64,000 nucleotides of DNA from Thermoplasmata archaeon (GTDB lineage Archaea > Thermoplasmatota > Thermoplasmata > Lutacidiplasmatales > UBA184): contig DAHUZZ010000009.1 of NCBI GenBank assembly GCA_027314915.1, positions 4,935-68,934 on the forward strand, written 5' to 3'. This document shows positions 1-7,635 of the stretch, one piece after another. The position numbers and the translations under genes were made by a program. The notes beneath the pieces are model-generated. The model had not been told where the DNA came from. It ran no database searches and saw only the letters and a list, made by a program, of their open reading frames with translations. The stretch's first letter is position 1. Each line of letters opens with the position of its first letter.

Positions 1-131
1 GGCTGCGCGAGGATCTCGAGGAGCTTGAGCTCCGTCTCGCCGACGCCGAGCGCTACCGGGTCCCGCAGGAAGCCGTGCTCGGTGGACCGGCCGTTCGGCA
101 GGTAATCGAGGATGTACGCGAAGCTCTCCAC
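1..131 (-). CDS. DUF655 family protein, N-terminal fragment
   Basis: This gene runs off the left edge, so only the first 43 codons are present. They read as VESFAYILDYLPNGR followed by a TELKLLEIL segment, which resembles the N-terminus of the archaeal DUF655 family (predicted nucleic-acid-binding OB/HhH proteins of unknown function). The GTG start lies 13 nt after the rpoF stop. The order L21e, rpoF, DUF655 is conserved in many archaea and supports the call. There is no in-frame ATG. The rest of the gene lies outside the window. Confidence 0.72.
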   Translation of the reverse strand, partial: MESFAYILDYLPNGRSTEHGFLRDPVALGVGETELKLLEILAQ

Positions 132-144
132 GGTCCCGCCCCGT

Positions 145-459
145 TCATCGGTGCTGCGCGAGGATCTCCAGCAGCCGGGTGATCTGGGCTTCGTCGAGGA
201 GGATCCGCTCCTTGGAGTAGAGGAGCCGGATCTCCTCGGGGTACTGGGGGAGGAGGTCGGCGAGCTTGACCGCGATGGCGGCGTCGACGTAGGGGAGGCT
301 CCTCAGCTCGGCGATGAGCTTGTCCGTCGCCTCCACGGTGAGCCGGGCGAACTGCTCGGCGTGCGACTGGGCGAGCAGCGCCTCGCGCGGGAGGGGGCGG
401 GCGCCCGCCTCGTCGGCCAGCATCTGCTTCACATGGGCGAGCGGGACCGGGTCCGGCAT
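145..459 (-). CDS. rpoF: DNA-directed RNA polymerase subunit F (Rpb4)
   Basis: This 104-residue protein has the length and helical composition of archaeal Rpb4/RpoF, which pairs with RpoE (Rpb7) to form the stalk of RNA polymerase. The stretches LRSLPYVDAAIAVKLADLLP and LLYSKERILL match the HRDC-like region of the family. The ATG overlaps the L21e stop in an ATGA arrangement, so the two genes are probably translationally coupled. DUF655 follows downstream. The identification rests on sequence pattern and on the conserved neighbourhood. Confidence 0.88.
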   Translation of the reverse strand: MPDPVPLAHVKQMLADEAGARPLPREALLAQSHAEQFARLTVEATDKLIAELRSLPYVDAAIAVKLADLLPQYPEEIRLLYSKERILLDEAQITRLLEILAQHR

Positions 460-767
460 CAGCTCTTCTCCGGTCCGGAGGTGGCCAGGAGGTGCACCGG
501 GTTCGCGATGAGCTCCTTGCGCTTCCCGCCGTCCATGAACTCGATCCGGTAGGCCCGGCCCTGCTTGCCGATGACCGTGCAGACCCGCCCCTGGTAGCGG
601 GGATGGGGCTGGCCGTGCGGGTCGGAGGCCTCGAGCCGGACGATGACGCGCGCGCCCACCTCGAACGACTGGAGGTACTGCGTGACCGGGCGCATGCCGC
701 GGTCGCGCGCCTCCTTCGTGAGGACGCCCCGGGTGCGGGAACGGAATCCCTTCGAACTCTTCACCAT
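459..767 (-). CDS. rpl21e: 50S ribosomal protein L21e
   Basis: The predicted 102-residue product begins MVKSSKGFRSRTRG, the typical basic N-terminus of archaeal/eukaryotic L21e, and contains a KOW-like strand region around YQGRVCTVIGKQGRAYRIEF. A longer open frame extends upstream, but the conserved N-terminus fixes the start at 767. It lies 17 nt after the pus10 stop and overlaps rpoF by ATGA. I see no TATA box directly upstream, so it is probably transcribed with pus10. The protein is a structural component of the large ribosomal subunit. Confidence 0.93.
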   Translation of the reverse strand: MVKSSKGFRSRTRGVLTKEARDRGMRPVTQYLQSFEVGARVIVRLEASDPHGQPHPRYQGRVCTVIGKQGRAYRIEFMDGGKRKELIANPVHLLATSGPEKS

Positions 768-784
768 GGATCGGTACCTTGTCC

Positions 785-2020
785 CTAGGGATCGTGGATC
801 TCGAGCACGTCGAGGGACTCGACGCTCAGCGGGACCCCCAGGAGCTGGGCGAGGTTCGGGTCGGTCCGTCCTCCATCGCCTTCCACCCACTCCTTGATGT
901 ACGTGCCGGCTTCGGCCCGCAGCTCGAGCGTGAACCGCCCGCTCTCCGCCGCGACGAGCCGGGCCTCGACGATCCGCCGGGTGCGGACCCGGTCGGCGCG
1001 CCGGTGCGCGACCCGGGTGGGGGTCCGCTGGGCGATCGCTCCGCGCAGAACGAAGACCAAGGCCTCATTAATCTTGCCCTCCGAGCCCTCCCCGCGCACC
1101 ACGACGCGGTAGCTCTTGAGCGGGCTCGCGGATTTCACGCGCACCACCGCCTCGGACCCTGCGGAGCGCAGCTCCGGCAGCTCCACCCGGTCCCGGGCGG
1201 TCGCGTTCACCTCGTCCCGGAGCCGGTCCACGTCGATCCCGCGGGACCGGGGCCGGAGGATCTCGAGCACGAACGGGCGGCCCCGTCCGAGCATCCGCGC
1301 GTCGATGTCCTCCCGGCCCATCCCGTGGAAACGGGTGCCCTCCCCGTGCGTGGCCGCCAGGAACGGCGCCGCGATGAGCTCCTCGACGCTCTCGGAGTAG
1401 GTCTTGCCGGTCCCCTGGCAACGTTCGCAGCCGCGGCCGCGGCACCGGCGGCACGGCCACCGGGTCTGCGGCAGCGTGCGGTCGAGCTTCCGGTACCGCC
1501 CCTCGAGGTAGAGCGGCTGGATCGTCACCCCGACCCGCCCGGCGGGCAGGTCGGCGAGGAAGACGACGTCGGCCTCGCCGGTGGTCCCCTCCGCCCCCGT
1601 CGCGGCCGCGATCCGCTTCCCGAGCTCGCGGTTGAACGCCGTGCGGGCGCTCTCCCCGAACGGGGTGCGCACCTCGGCCCAGATCGCCTCCTCCCGGGCG
1701 AGGAGCTCGGGGTCCCATCGCGATCCGCAGGTGAACCGGTGCCACTCGACCCCCTCCGCGGCCTCCCGGGCGCGGCGCACCCAGGTCTCCCAGCGGTCGA
1801 AGGCGCCGGCGCAGAGCCGGCAGGAGGCGCCCGCGGCGAAGGCGTCCTGCCGGCCGAGGGCCGCGGCGAGGCGTCGGGCGCGGTCGGGGTTCGCGAGCCC
1901 GTGCCCGGCCCGGCCGACCACCCGCCCGAAGCACTCCGGGCAGAGGCCGAGCTCCCAGGCCCGCTCGGCGATGCCGCGGAGGGCATCGTCCACCACGAAC
2001 TCGGGGCCGGGGTCGTTCAT
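785..2020 (-). CDS. pus10: tRNA pseudouridine synthase Pus10
   Basis: Pus10 makes pseudouridine at positions 54 and/or 55 of the tRNA T-loop in archaea. The 411-residue product has two CxxC pairs near the N-terminus (residues 27-30 and 67-70), an extra cysteine-rich insert (CRRCRGRGCERCQG), and the catalytic-domain motif GREDIDARMLG with its presumed nucleophilic aspartate near residues 238-240. It ends with the family-like AGTYIKEWVEGD and LEIHDP. The frame is open upstream to 2104. The ATG at 2020 is preferred because the family N-terminus begins close to the first CxxC. It heads the L21e/rpoF/DUF655 cluster. Confidence 0.92.
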   Translation of the reverse strand: MNDPGPEFVVDDALRGIAERAWELGLCPECFGRVVGRAGHGLANPDRARRLAAALGRQDAFAAGASCRLCAGAFDRWETWVRRAREAAEGVEWHRFTCGSRWDPELLAREEAIWAEVRTPFGESARTAFNRELGKRIAAATGAEGTTGEADVVFLADLPAGRVGVTIQPLYLEGRYRKLDRTLPQTRWPCRRCRGRGCERCQGTGKTYSESVEELIAAPFLAATHGEGTRFHGMGREDIDARMLGRGRPFVLEILRPRSRGIDVDRLRDEVNATARDRVELPELRSAGSEAVVRVKSASPLKSYRVVVRGEGSEGKINEALVFVLRGAIAQRTPTRVAHRRADRVRTRRIVEARLVAAESGRFTLELRAEAGTYIKEWVEGDGGRTDPNLAQLLGVPLSVESLDVLEIHDP

Positions 2021-2143
2021 CGATCGGCGGGGGCCCCGCGCGAGCCCGGTCGGGGTCTTGAGATTGCCGCGCGCCCCCGGCGGGACGCTGCGCGTACGCG
2101 GCATACCTTCTTACGCCCCGGGCCTATCGCATCGGAGAAGCTC

Positions 2144-2551
2144 GTGCCGCCGATCACGGAAGAGGAACTCACCCGGGCGATCGAGCACACCCTCGTGGCC
2201 CACGGGAAGATCGCCACCGGGGAGGCGCGCACGACGGCGCGCATGGTGCTCGACTACTTCGGGCCCGGCGACAGCGTGCTCGACAACAAGCTCACGAGCG
2301 AGGACCGCGACCGCTTCTACCGGCTCGAGGAGGAGGGGCTCCTCACGAGCGAGGAGGAGGACGCGACCGTCTCCCGGGGGAAGACCTGGCGGATCCACTA
2401 CTGGCTCCTCAAGAAGGCCAAGGTCCGCGAGGCGGGCCAGGTCGGGACGGCCCCGAGCGACTCCGACGCGGGCGCCGTCTACCGGGACATGGGCACGGAC
2501 ATGTGGTCGCGGGATTCGCGGTCCTCGTCGACCGCCTCCCGGACCCCCTGA
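2144..2551 (+). CDS. Small conserved archaeal protein (DUF6015-like)
   Basis: This is a 135-residue soluble protein with a GTG start preceded by GGAG six bases upstream. The core has the pattern DYFGPGDSVLDN, EDRDRFYRLEEEGLL and WRIHYWLLKK, which I associate with a small uncharacterised family in Thermoplasmata (DUF6015-like). The name comes from memory and was not searched. The middle looks like a winged-helix-sized helical domain, so a DNA- or RNA-related role is possible but unproven. It is divergent from pus10. The C-terminus is a low-complexity Ser/Asp tail. Confidence 0.65.
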   Translation: MPPITEEELTRAIEHTLVAHGKIATGEARTTARMVLDYFGPGDSVLDNKLTSEDRDRFYRLEEEGLLTSEEEDATVSRGKTWRIHYWLLKKAKVREAGQVGTAPSDSDAGAVYRDMGTDMWSRDSRSSSTASRTP

Positions 2552-2567
2552 ACCGGACGGGACGGCG

Positions 2568-3428
2568 CTAGCGCCGCGGGGCGGCCGGCCCCTGCACGAC
2601 CGGGCGCACGGGCGGCGGACGGAAGCGCGGGTGCGCGGCCAGCGCGCCGGGGTGCGAGGACTGCACGATGAGCCGCCGGACGTACTCGATGGCCGCGAAG
2701 GCGAGGACCACGCCGAAGACGTAGCCGAGGCCGCTCGCGATGTCGAGGCCGACGCCGGTGACGCCGAGGAGCGCGACGAAGACGCCCAGCGAGACCACGG
2801 CGTTGAAGGAGGAGTGGAGCCCGACGGCCGCGAGGTAGTGGCGGCCCGCCGAGCCCTTGGCCCCGCCCACCCGGTCCTCGGCGTAGCCGTAGCCGAAGAG
2901 CGCCGTGCTGCTCCCGTGGAGGAGGATGCTCGAGAGGCTCCGGAGCACGATGAGCGAGAGACCGGCGGCGAGGCCGCCCACGAAGTACGCGCCGAGCCCG
3001 TAGAGGAAGGTCTCGAAGAAGCCGAACCCCAGCCCGACGCCGGCCCCCAGGACCGGACCGTCCGCGACGACCCGGATCTTCTGGCGGTACTGCGCGACGC
3101 CCGAGGCCTTGAGCGCCTCCTCGACGAACGGGGCCAGGACCAGGATCAGGAAGAACGCGCCGGCGGTGGTGTTGCCGTTGAGGAAGACGAACTCGGGCGC
3201 GGGGATCGCCTGGGAGAGGGAGGTGCCGCCGGCGACGAGGACCGCCTCGACGATCCCGGCGATGATCGTGGCGAAGAAGGCGCCGTAGGCGAACGCCCCG
3301 AGCAGCGTGCCCCAGCCCTCCCGCACCCCCTGCTCGGTCGTCCGGACCCACATGAGGTAGACGAGCGCGGGAAGGAACGCCGCGCCGAGGAGGACGAGGA
3401 GCGAGAGGAGGGAGGCGGTCGAGCTCAT
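2568..3428 (-). CDS. PrsW-type intramembrane metalloprotease
   Basis: This 286-residue membrane protein has about eight hydrophobic segments. It carries the PrsW-family signature elements in order: FVEEALK (the EE pair), a GFGFFET segment with a glutamate in a helix, LLHGSSTALFG, and HSSFNAV. These acidic and histidine residues are the proposed metal-binding site of the PrsW/CPBP-like protease superfamily. The substrate is unknown. Its ATG overlaps the stop of the upstream dehydrogenase gene (ATGA), so the two are co-transcribed. The C-terminus is proline-rich and likely cytoplasmic. Confidence 0.8.
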   Translation of the reverse strand: MSSTASLLSLLVLLGAAFLPALVYLMWVRTTEQGVREGWGTLLGAFAYGAFFATIIAGIVEAVLVAGGTSLSQAIPAPEFVFLNGNTTAGAFFLILVLAPFVEEALKASGVAQYRQKIRVVADGPVLGAGVGLGFGFFETFLYGLGAYFVGGLAAGLSLIVLRSLSSILLHGSSTALFGYGYAEDRVGGAKGSAGRHYLAAVGLHSSFNAVVSLGVFVALLGVTGVGLDIASGLGYVFGVVLAFAAIEYVRRLIVQSSHPGALAAHPRFRPPPVRPVVQGPAAPRR

Positions 3429-4345
3429 GGGACCCCGGGCGTGGGAGCGCGGGCGGTCTCATACCGGTAGAAGCCGGCCCCGCTCTTCCGCCCGAGGTCG
3501 CCGGCCTCCACCATCGTCCGGAGGAGCGGGCAGGCGCGGTACTTCGGGTCACGGAACCCTTCCCAGAGCACGTCGAGGATCGCGAGGGCGGTGTCGAGCC
3601 CCACCAGGTCGAGGAGCTCGAGGGGGCCCATCGGGTGGTGGAAGCCGAGCTTGTAGGCGGCGTCGATGTCCTCCCGGGTCGCCACCCCCTCGTACAGCAT
3701 CCAGACCGCCTCGTTGAGCGTCACGGCGATGGCGCGGCTGGTGACGAAACCGGGCGTGTCGCGGCTCGTCACCACCGTCTTGCCGAGCGACCGGGCGAAC
3801 TCGTCGGCGCGCGCGAGCGCCTCCGGGGAGGTCCGGGCCCCGGGGATCACCTCGACGAGCTCCATCTGCAGCACGGGATTGAAGAAGTGGATCCCCACGA
3901 CGCGCGAGGGGTCCCGGACGACCTTGGCGATGGAGGTGATCGGGAGCGAGGAGGTGTTGGAGGCGAGGAGGGCGGTGGGTGCGGCGGCGGAGTCGAGCTC
4001 CTGGAAGACCCGGCGCTTGAGCTCGAGGTCCTCGGGCACCGCCTCCACGAGGATCTCCGCGGAGTCCGCGCGCCGGAGGCCGATCGCCGTGTCGATCCGC
4101 GGCAGCGCCTCCTCCTTCGCCGACGCCGCGATGCGCCCCTTGGTGACGGCGCTCTCGAGCGCGCGGCGGGCGTTCGCGAGCCCGCGGTTCACGAGCCCCT
4201 CGTTCACGTCCTCGAGCGTGACCAGGTAGCCGGAGAGGGCGGCCTGGGCGGCGATGCCGCTGCCCATGAGCCCGCTGCCGACGACGAAGACGCGCGTCCG
4301 CGCCATCGCCCGCGGATCGGAGCTCTCCGCGAGCGCGGACGACAT
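3425..4345 (-). CDS. 3-hydroxyacyl-CoA dehydrogenase
   Basis: The predicted 306-residue protein oxidises 3-hydroxyacyl-CoA (often 3-hydroxybutyryl-CoA) with NAD. It has the Rossmann motif GSGLMGSG at residues 23-30, the family motif GIHFFNPVLQMELVEV with the active-site region, and a helical C-terminal domain containing FHHPMGPLELLDLVGLD. The length is that of the single-domain bacterial/archaeal HBD enzymes. The ATG at 4345 sits 28-29 nt from a TATA element, consistent with a leaderless mRNA. Starting at Met14 would also be possible. It is followed by the PrsW-like gene in one operon. Confidence 0.9.
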   Translation of the reverse strand: MSSALAESSDPRAMARTRVFVVGSGLMGSGIAAQAALSGYLVTLEDVNEGLVNRGLANARRALESAVTKGRIAASAKEEALPRIDTAIGLRRADSAEILVEAVPEDLELKRRVFQELDSAAAPTALLASNTSSLPITSIAKVVRDPSRVVGIHFFNPVLQMELVEVIPGARTSPEALARADEFARSLGKTVVTSRDTPGFVTSRAIAVTLNEAVWMLYEGVATREDIDAAYKLGFHHPMGPLELLDLVGLDTALAILDVLWEGFRDPKYRACPLLRTMVEAGDLGRKSGAGFYRYETARAPTPGVP

Positions 4346-4367
4346 GCCCCCGGAATGCCGGGCGCAG

Positions 4368-4380
4368 CCATAAATGGGTT
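4368..4380 (-). promoter_or_regulatory. TATA box for 3-hydroxyacyl-CoA dehydrogenase
   Basis: On the minus strand the sequence reads AACCCATTTATGG. The AT-rich core is centred about 28 nt before the ATG at 4345, the spacing expected if transcription begins at or next to the start codon. Confidence 0.65.
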
Positions 4381-4421
4381 CCCCGCCGGCGCGGTCGCCG
4401 CGCGCCCGGGCCGCCCGCCGA

Positions 4422-5393
4422 TCAGCCGGGCAGCGCGCCCGCGGTGCCGGGCTCCGAGCTCCCGGGCCGTGGCGGCGCGGCCCGGCCGCGGGACTCGAGC
4501 AGGTACTCGCACGCGCGGCAGCGCGCCCCGCTCGCCGGCTCGCCGCACGCCTCGCAGCGGCCCGGACCCCCGGGGGAGCGCGCCGCCGCGAGGAGCGGCG
4601 CGAGCTGCGCCTGCGTGCGGAGGAGCGCCTGCCGGGTGCCCGGCAGGGCGTCCTCGAGCTGCCAGAGCACCTCCCGGAAGAGGTTCCTCGAGGCCGCGCC
4701 GGCGTGGGGGCACTCGCCGTGGTCGAAGGGAAGCCCGAGGAGCCGCGCGTAGAGGTACACCTCCCGCTCCGGGATCTGGGCGAGCGGCGCCAGCCGCGGG
4801 ATGAGCCGGGGCTGCCGGTCGTGGTGCGGGGCCATCCGCTCGAGCCGGGCGAGGTCGGCCCGGACCACGTTCATGAGCACGGTCTGGGCGAGGTCGTCCA
4901 GGTTGAACCCGAGGACGAGAAGGTCGGCGCCCTCGTCGCGGGCGGCGCGGTTGAGGAGGGTGCGGCGCCAGACGCCGCAGTAGGAGCACGGCGCGGTCCC
5001 CTCGAGGAGCGGGACCGCCGCGTCGGTCGTGGTGCCGATCTCCGTCTCGGCGCGCACGATGCGGTGCTCGACGCCCAGCCGCCGGGTGAGCTCCTCCGCC
5101 GCCCGGATCGTCGCGGGCCGGTAGCCGGCGATCCCCTCGTCGACGGTGAGCGCGATCAGCCGGACGTTCGGGCGGCGGTCGAAGTAGCGGTGCGTGAGGG
5201 CGAGGGCGACCGCGCTGTCCTTCCCGCCGGAGAGCGCGACGCCGATCGTCCCACCGGAGAACCGCGGGAGCTGGCGGTGCATCTCCCGTCGGACCCGCTC
5301 GGAGACCTGGGACCGGAAATGGGGCCCGCAGAGGTGGCCGGAGCGGTAGGGCTGGTCGATGACCGCCTCGGCGTCGCACCGGTCGCAGCGCAC
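4422..5393 (-). CDS. ncsA: tRNA 2-thiolation protein, NcsA/Ctu1/TtuA family
   Basis: The enzyme adenylates and thiolates tRNA uridine (U34 or U54, depending on subgroup). The product of about 323 residues starts with a zinc-finger pair (CDRC then HLCGPHF), followed by the PP-loop SGGKDS at residues 55-60 and the conserved PCSYCG and LGFNLDDLAQT motifs that hold the catalytic cysteines. A second zinc cluster (CEAC, CRAC) closes the protein. The start is uncertain. GTG at 5393 is placed just before the first CxxC, and TTG at 5420 is an alternative. It is divergent from xerA across a shared AT-rich element. Confidence 0.87.
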   Translation of the reverse strand: MRCDRCDAEAVIDQPYRSGHLCGPHFRSQVSERVRREMHRQLPRFSGGTIGVALSGGKDSAVALALTHRYFDRRPNVRLIALTVDEGIAGYRPATIRAAEELTRRLGVEHRIVRAETEIGTTTDAAVPLLEGTAPCSYCGVWRRTLLNRAARDEGADLLVLGFNLDDLAQTVLMNVVRADLARLERMAPHHDRQPRLIPRLAPLAQIPEREVYLYARLLGLPFDHGECPHAGAASRNLFREVLWQLEDALPGTRQALLRTQAQLAPLLAAARSPGGPGRCEACGEPASGARCRACEYLLESRGRAAPPRPGSSEPGTAGALPG

Positions 5394-5458
5394 GGTCCGG
5401 GCACGGGCGCGCCCTCTCAAGAGCGCGCCGGTCGCGCGCCCATTCCTGTCCGCACCAT

Positions 5459-5470
5459 GCTTAATTACTG
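5459..5470. promoter_or_regulatory. Shared TATA region between ncsA and xerA
   Basis: The core TTAATTA is self-complementary. Its centre is about 30 nt before the xerA ATG at 5494 on the plus strand. On the minus strand it is about 45-70 nt before the ncsA start candidates. It is the only AT-rich island in this divergent intergenic region, so one box may serve both genes. Confidence 0.55.
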
Positions 5471-5493
5471 CGAATCCGACCACACGTTGGGCG

Positions 5494-6390
5494 ATGGCTT
5501 CTGGCATCGCCCCGCGCACCCGGTCTACGGAACGACGTACAGTACCGGGGGCCCCGGTCGCGTTCTCGGTGCCCGAGGTCGTGGAACGCTTTCAGCGCAT
5601 GCTGCAGGCCCAAGAGCGCAGTCCGTGCACCGTGAAGCAGTACGGGCACATCGCCCGGACCTTCCTCGGGTACGTCGGGAAGCCGCTCGACGAGGTCGTC
5701 AGCCGCGACGTCGAGGGGTTCCGCGAGTACCTGGTGCTCACGCGGCACTACAGCAAGAACTCCCTCTACACGACCGTCCGCGGGCTCTCCTGCCTCTTCC
5801 GCTCCTTCGGCGTCGGGGTCGACCGCGGCCTCGAGCCGCCGCGGCGCCCCGAGCGGCTCCCGCGGTACCTGAGCGAGGAGGAGACGCACCGCCTCTTCGA
5901 GGCCTCGCGCGACTCCCCGCGGGACTACGCGATCCTCCACGTCCTGGGCTACGGCGGGCTCCGGGTGGGCGAGCTCTGCGCCCTCCGCCTCGAGGACATC
6001 GAGTTCGACCGCCACCTGATCCACGTGCGCGCCGGGAAGGGCGACAAGGACCGCGAGGTGGTCCTGGAGGAGCGGACCGTGGCCGCCATCGAGCGGTACC
6101 TCGCGGACCGCGCCGTCGAGGGTGTCGAGAGCCCCCGGCTCTTCCCGGTGACGGCGGTCACCGTGGAGCGGATGGTGCGGAAGCGGGCCGGGCTGGCCGG
6201 CATCCAGCAGCACGTCACCCCCCACGTGCTGAGGCACACCCTCGCGACCGCGCTCCTGAGGCGGGGCTGCGACATCCGGTACATCCAGAAGCTGCTCGGC
6301 CACGCCTCGGTCGCCACCACCCAGATCTACACCCACGTCGACACGCAGGCGCTCCGCGAGGCCTACCGCAAGTCCCGGCCGGAGTACTAG
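5494..6390 (+). CDS. xerA: Tyrosine recombinase XerA
   Basis: This 298-residue tyrosine recombinase is the size of archaeal XerA, which resolves chromosome dimers at dif. An N-terminal SAM-like core-binding domain precedes the catalytic domain. The catalytic residues are visible: Arg157 in GLRVGE, Lys in GKGDKDR, His244 and Arg247 in HVLRHT, His270 in GHAS, and Tyr279 in TQIYTHV. The ATG at 5494 is chosen because a TATA core lies 30 nt upstream; the frame is open further upstream. It is a stand-alone gene, not linked to the island at 14.5-19 kb, so it is read as the host enzyme. Confidence 0.9.
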   Translation: MASGIAPRTRSTERRTVPGAPVAFSVPEVVERFQRMLQAQERSPCTVKQYGHIARTFLGYVGKPLDEVVSRDVEGFREYLVLTRHYSKNSLYTTVRGLSCLFRSFGVGVDRGLEPPRRPERLPRYLSEEETHRLFEASRDSPRDYAILHVLGYGGLRVGELCALRLEDIEFDRHLIHVRAGKGDKDREVVLEERTVAAIERYLADRAVEGVESPRLFPVTAVTVERMVRKRAGLAGIQQHVTPHVLRHTLATALLRRGCDIRYIQKLLGHASVATTQIYTHVDTQALREAYRKSRPEY

Positions 6391-6438
6391 GCCCGCGGGC
6401 GACACTTGGAATAGCCCCGCCGCCTCGACCCGCGAGGG

Positions 6439-7635
6439 ATGGAGCGGGAACCGGTCGAGGTCGCGATCCTGGGCGCCGGCATCGCCGGGTGCGCCCTGGC
6501 CTACCATCTCGCCCGCCGGCAGATCGGGCCGACGGTACTCCTCGACCCCCGCACGCCGGCGGCCGGGGCCAGCGGCCGGGCCGCCGGGGTCGTGACGGAG
6601 CAGCTCTGGAACGCGTGGGACGTCGAGGTGGTCCGCGAATCGCACCGCGAGTACGCCGACCTCTGCCGGGAGTGGGACCCGGGCGCCTACCGGCGGAACG
6701 GCTTCCTGAGGTTCACCGAGCAGCCCGAGAAGTTCGCCCCGCTCCGCGAGGCGGAGGAGCGGCTCAAACGGTGGGGCGCCTCGGTCCACCTCCTCGACCG
6801 CGCGGAGCTCGAGCGCCGCCTGCCCGAGGCCCGCTTCGGCGAGTCCGCGCTCGGCCTCGATTCCCCCCACGACGCCTGCGTCGATCCCACGGCCCTGACC
6901 GGGATCTACGCGGAGGGCGCCCGGCGCCGGGGCGTCCGGTTCGAGCTCGGGGTGCCCTCCCCCGGGCTCGCGCGGGAGGACGGGCGCTGGAGCGTGCGGG
7001 TCCCCTCCTTCGAGCTCCGCGCGCGGCGGCTCGTGCTCGCGGCGGGCGCCTGGACGAAGGGGATCGCCCGCACCCTGGGGCACCCGCTCCCGCTCACCCC
7101 CTACCGGACCCAGCTCTCGCTGCTGCGGCCCCCGACCCCCGCCCGGGCCGAGTTCCCGTCGGGCCACGACCTCGACACGGACGTGTACGTGCGGCCCGAG
7201 GTCAACGGTCGGATCCTGGCGGGGAACGGCACCGGGCCCCGGGAGGCCGATCCCGAGCGGTTCGCGACCGGCGGGGACCCTGAGTTCCTCGAGCACATCG
7301 CCTCGACGCTGGGCGACCGCTGGCCGAGGTGGGCCGATTCCGAGGTGGTGGCCTCCTGGGCCGGCGTCTGCACCTCGACGCCCGACCGCCGGCCGCTCAT
7401 CGGCGCGGTGCCGGGCGCGGAGGAGCTCTTCGTGATCGCGGGGTTCAACGGGTTCGGCGTGATGCGCGGCGGGGGATCGGCCCGGAGGCTCTCTGTCCTG
7501 CTCAGCGACCCGGACGGCGCGGAGGCCGGCGCCCTGCTCGGGCCCGTCGCGCCCTCCCGCTTCCCCCCGGGGACGCCCGGGGATCCTCCCCGACCGGGGT
7601 TCACGCTGGAGGCCGGCCGTGAGCCTCGCTTCTGA
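6439..7635 (+). CDS. FAD-dependent oxidoreductase (DAO family)
   Basis: The 398-residue protein begins with the FAD-binding fold EVAILGAGIAGCALAYHLAR and ends with the DAO-type second FAD motif region GAEELFVIAGFNGFGVMRG. It belongs to the glycine/sarcosine/D-amino-acid oxidase family; the substrate cannot be read from sequence. The ATG at 6439 lies 28 nt after a GGAATAGC TATA-like box, suggesting a leaderless mRNA. Its 3' end overlaps the glycerate kinase start by 17 nt, so the two form an operon. A role in amino- or hydroxy-acid oxidation feeding glycerate is possible but not shown. Confidence 0.82.
   Translation: MEREPVEVAILGAGIAGCALAYHLARRQIGPTVLLDPRTPAAGASGRAAGVVTEQLWNAWDVEVVRESHREYADLCREWDPGAYRRNGFLRFTEQPEKFAPLREAEERLKRWGASVHLLDRAELERRLPEARFGESALGLDSPHDACVDPTALTGIYAEGARRRGVRFELGVPSPGLAREDGRWSVRVPSFELRARRLVLAAGAWTKGIARTLGHPLPLTPYRTQLSLLRPPTPARAEFPSGHDLDTDVYVRPEVNGRILAGNGTGPREADPERFATGGDPEFLEHIASTLGDRWPRWADSEVVASWAGVCTSTPDRRPLIGAVPGAEELFVIAGFNGFGVMRGGGSARRLSVLLSDPDGAEAGALLGPVAPSRFPPGTPGDPPRPGFTLEAGREPRF

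Noticed and set aside
779-2551. A 590-codon plus-strand frame across pus10.
   Set aside because: Its first three quarters are the antisense shadow of pus10. Only the last 135 codons form the small conserved gene starting at 2144.
5494-6390. xerA as the integrase of the tRNA-Cys island.
   Set aside because: It lies 8 kb outside the island among housekeeping genes and has the size and motifs of the host chromosome-dimer resolvase.
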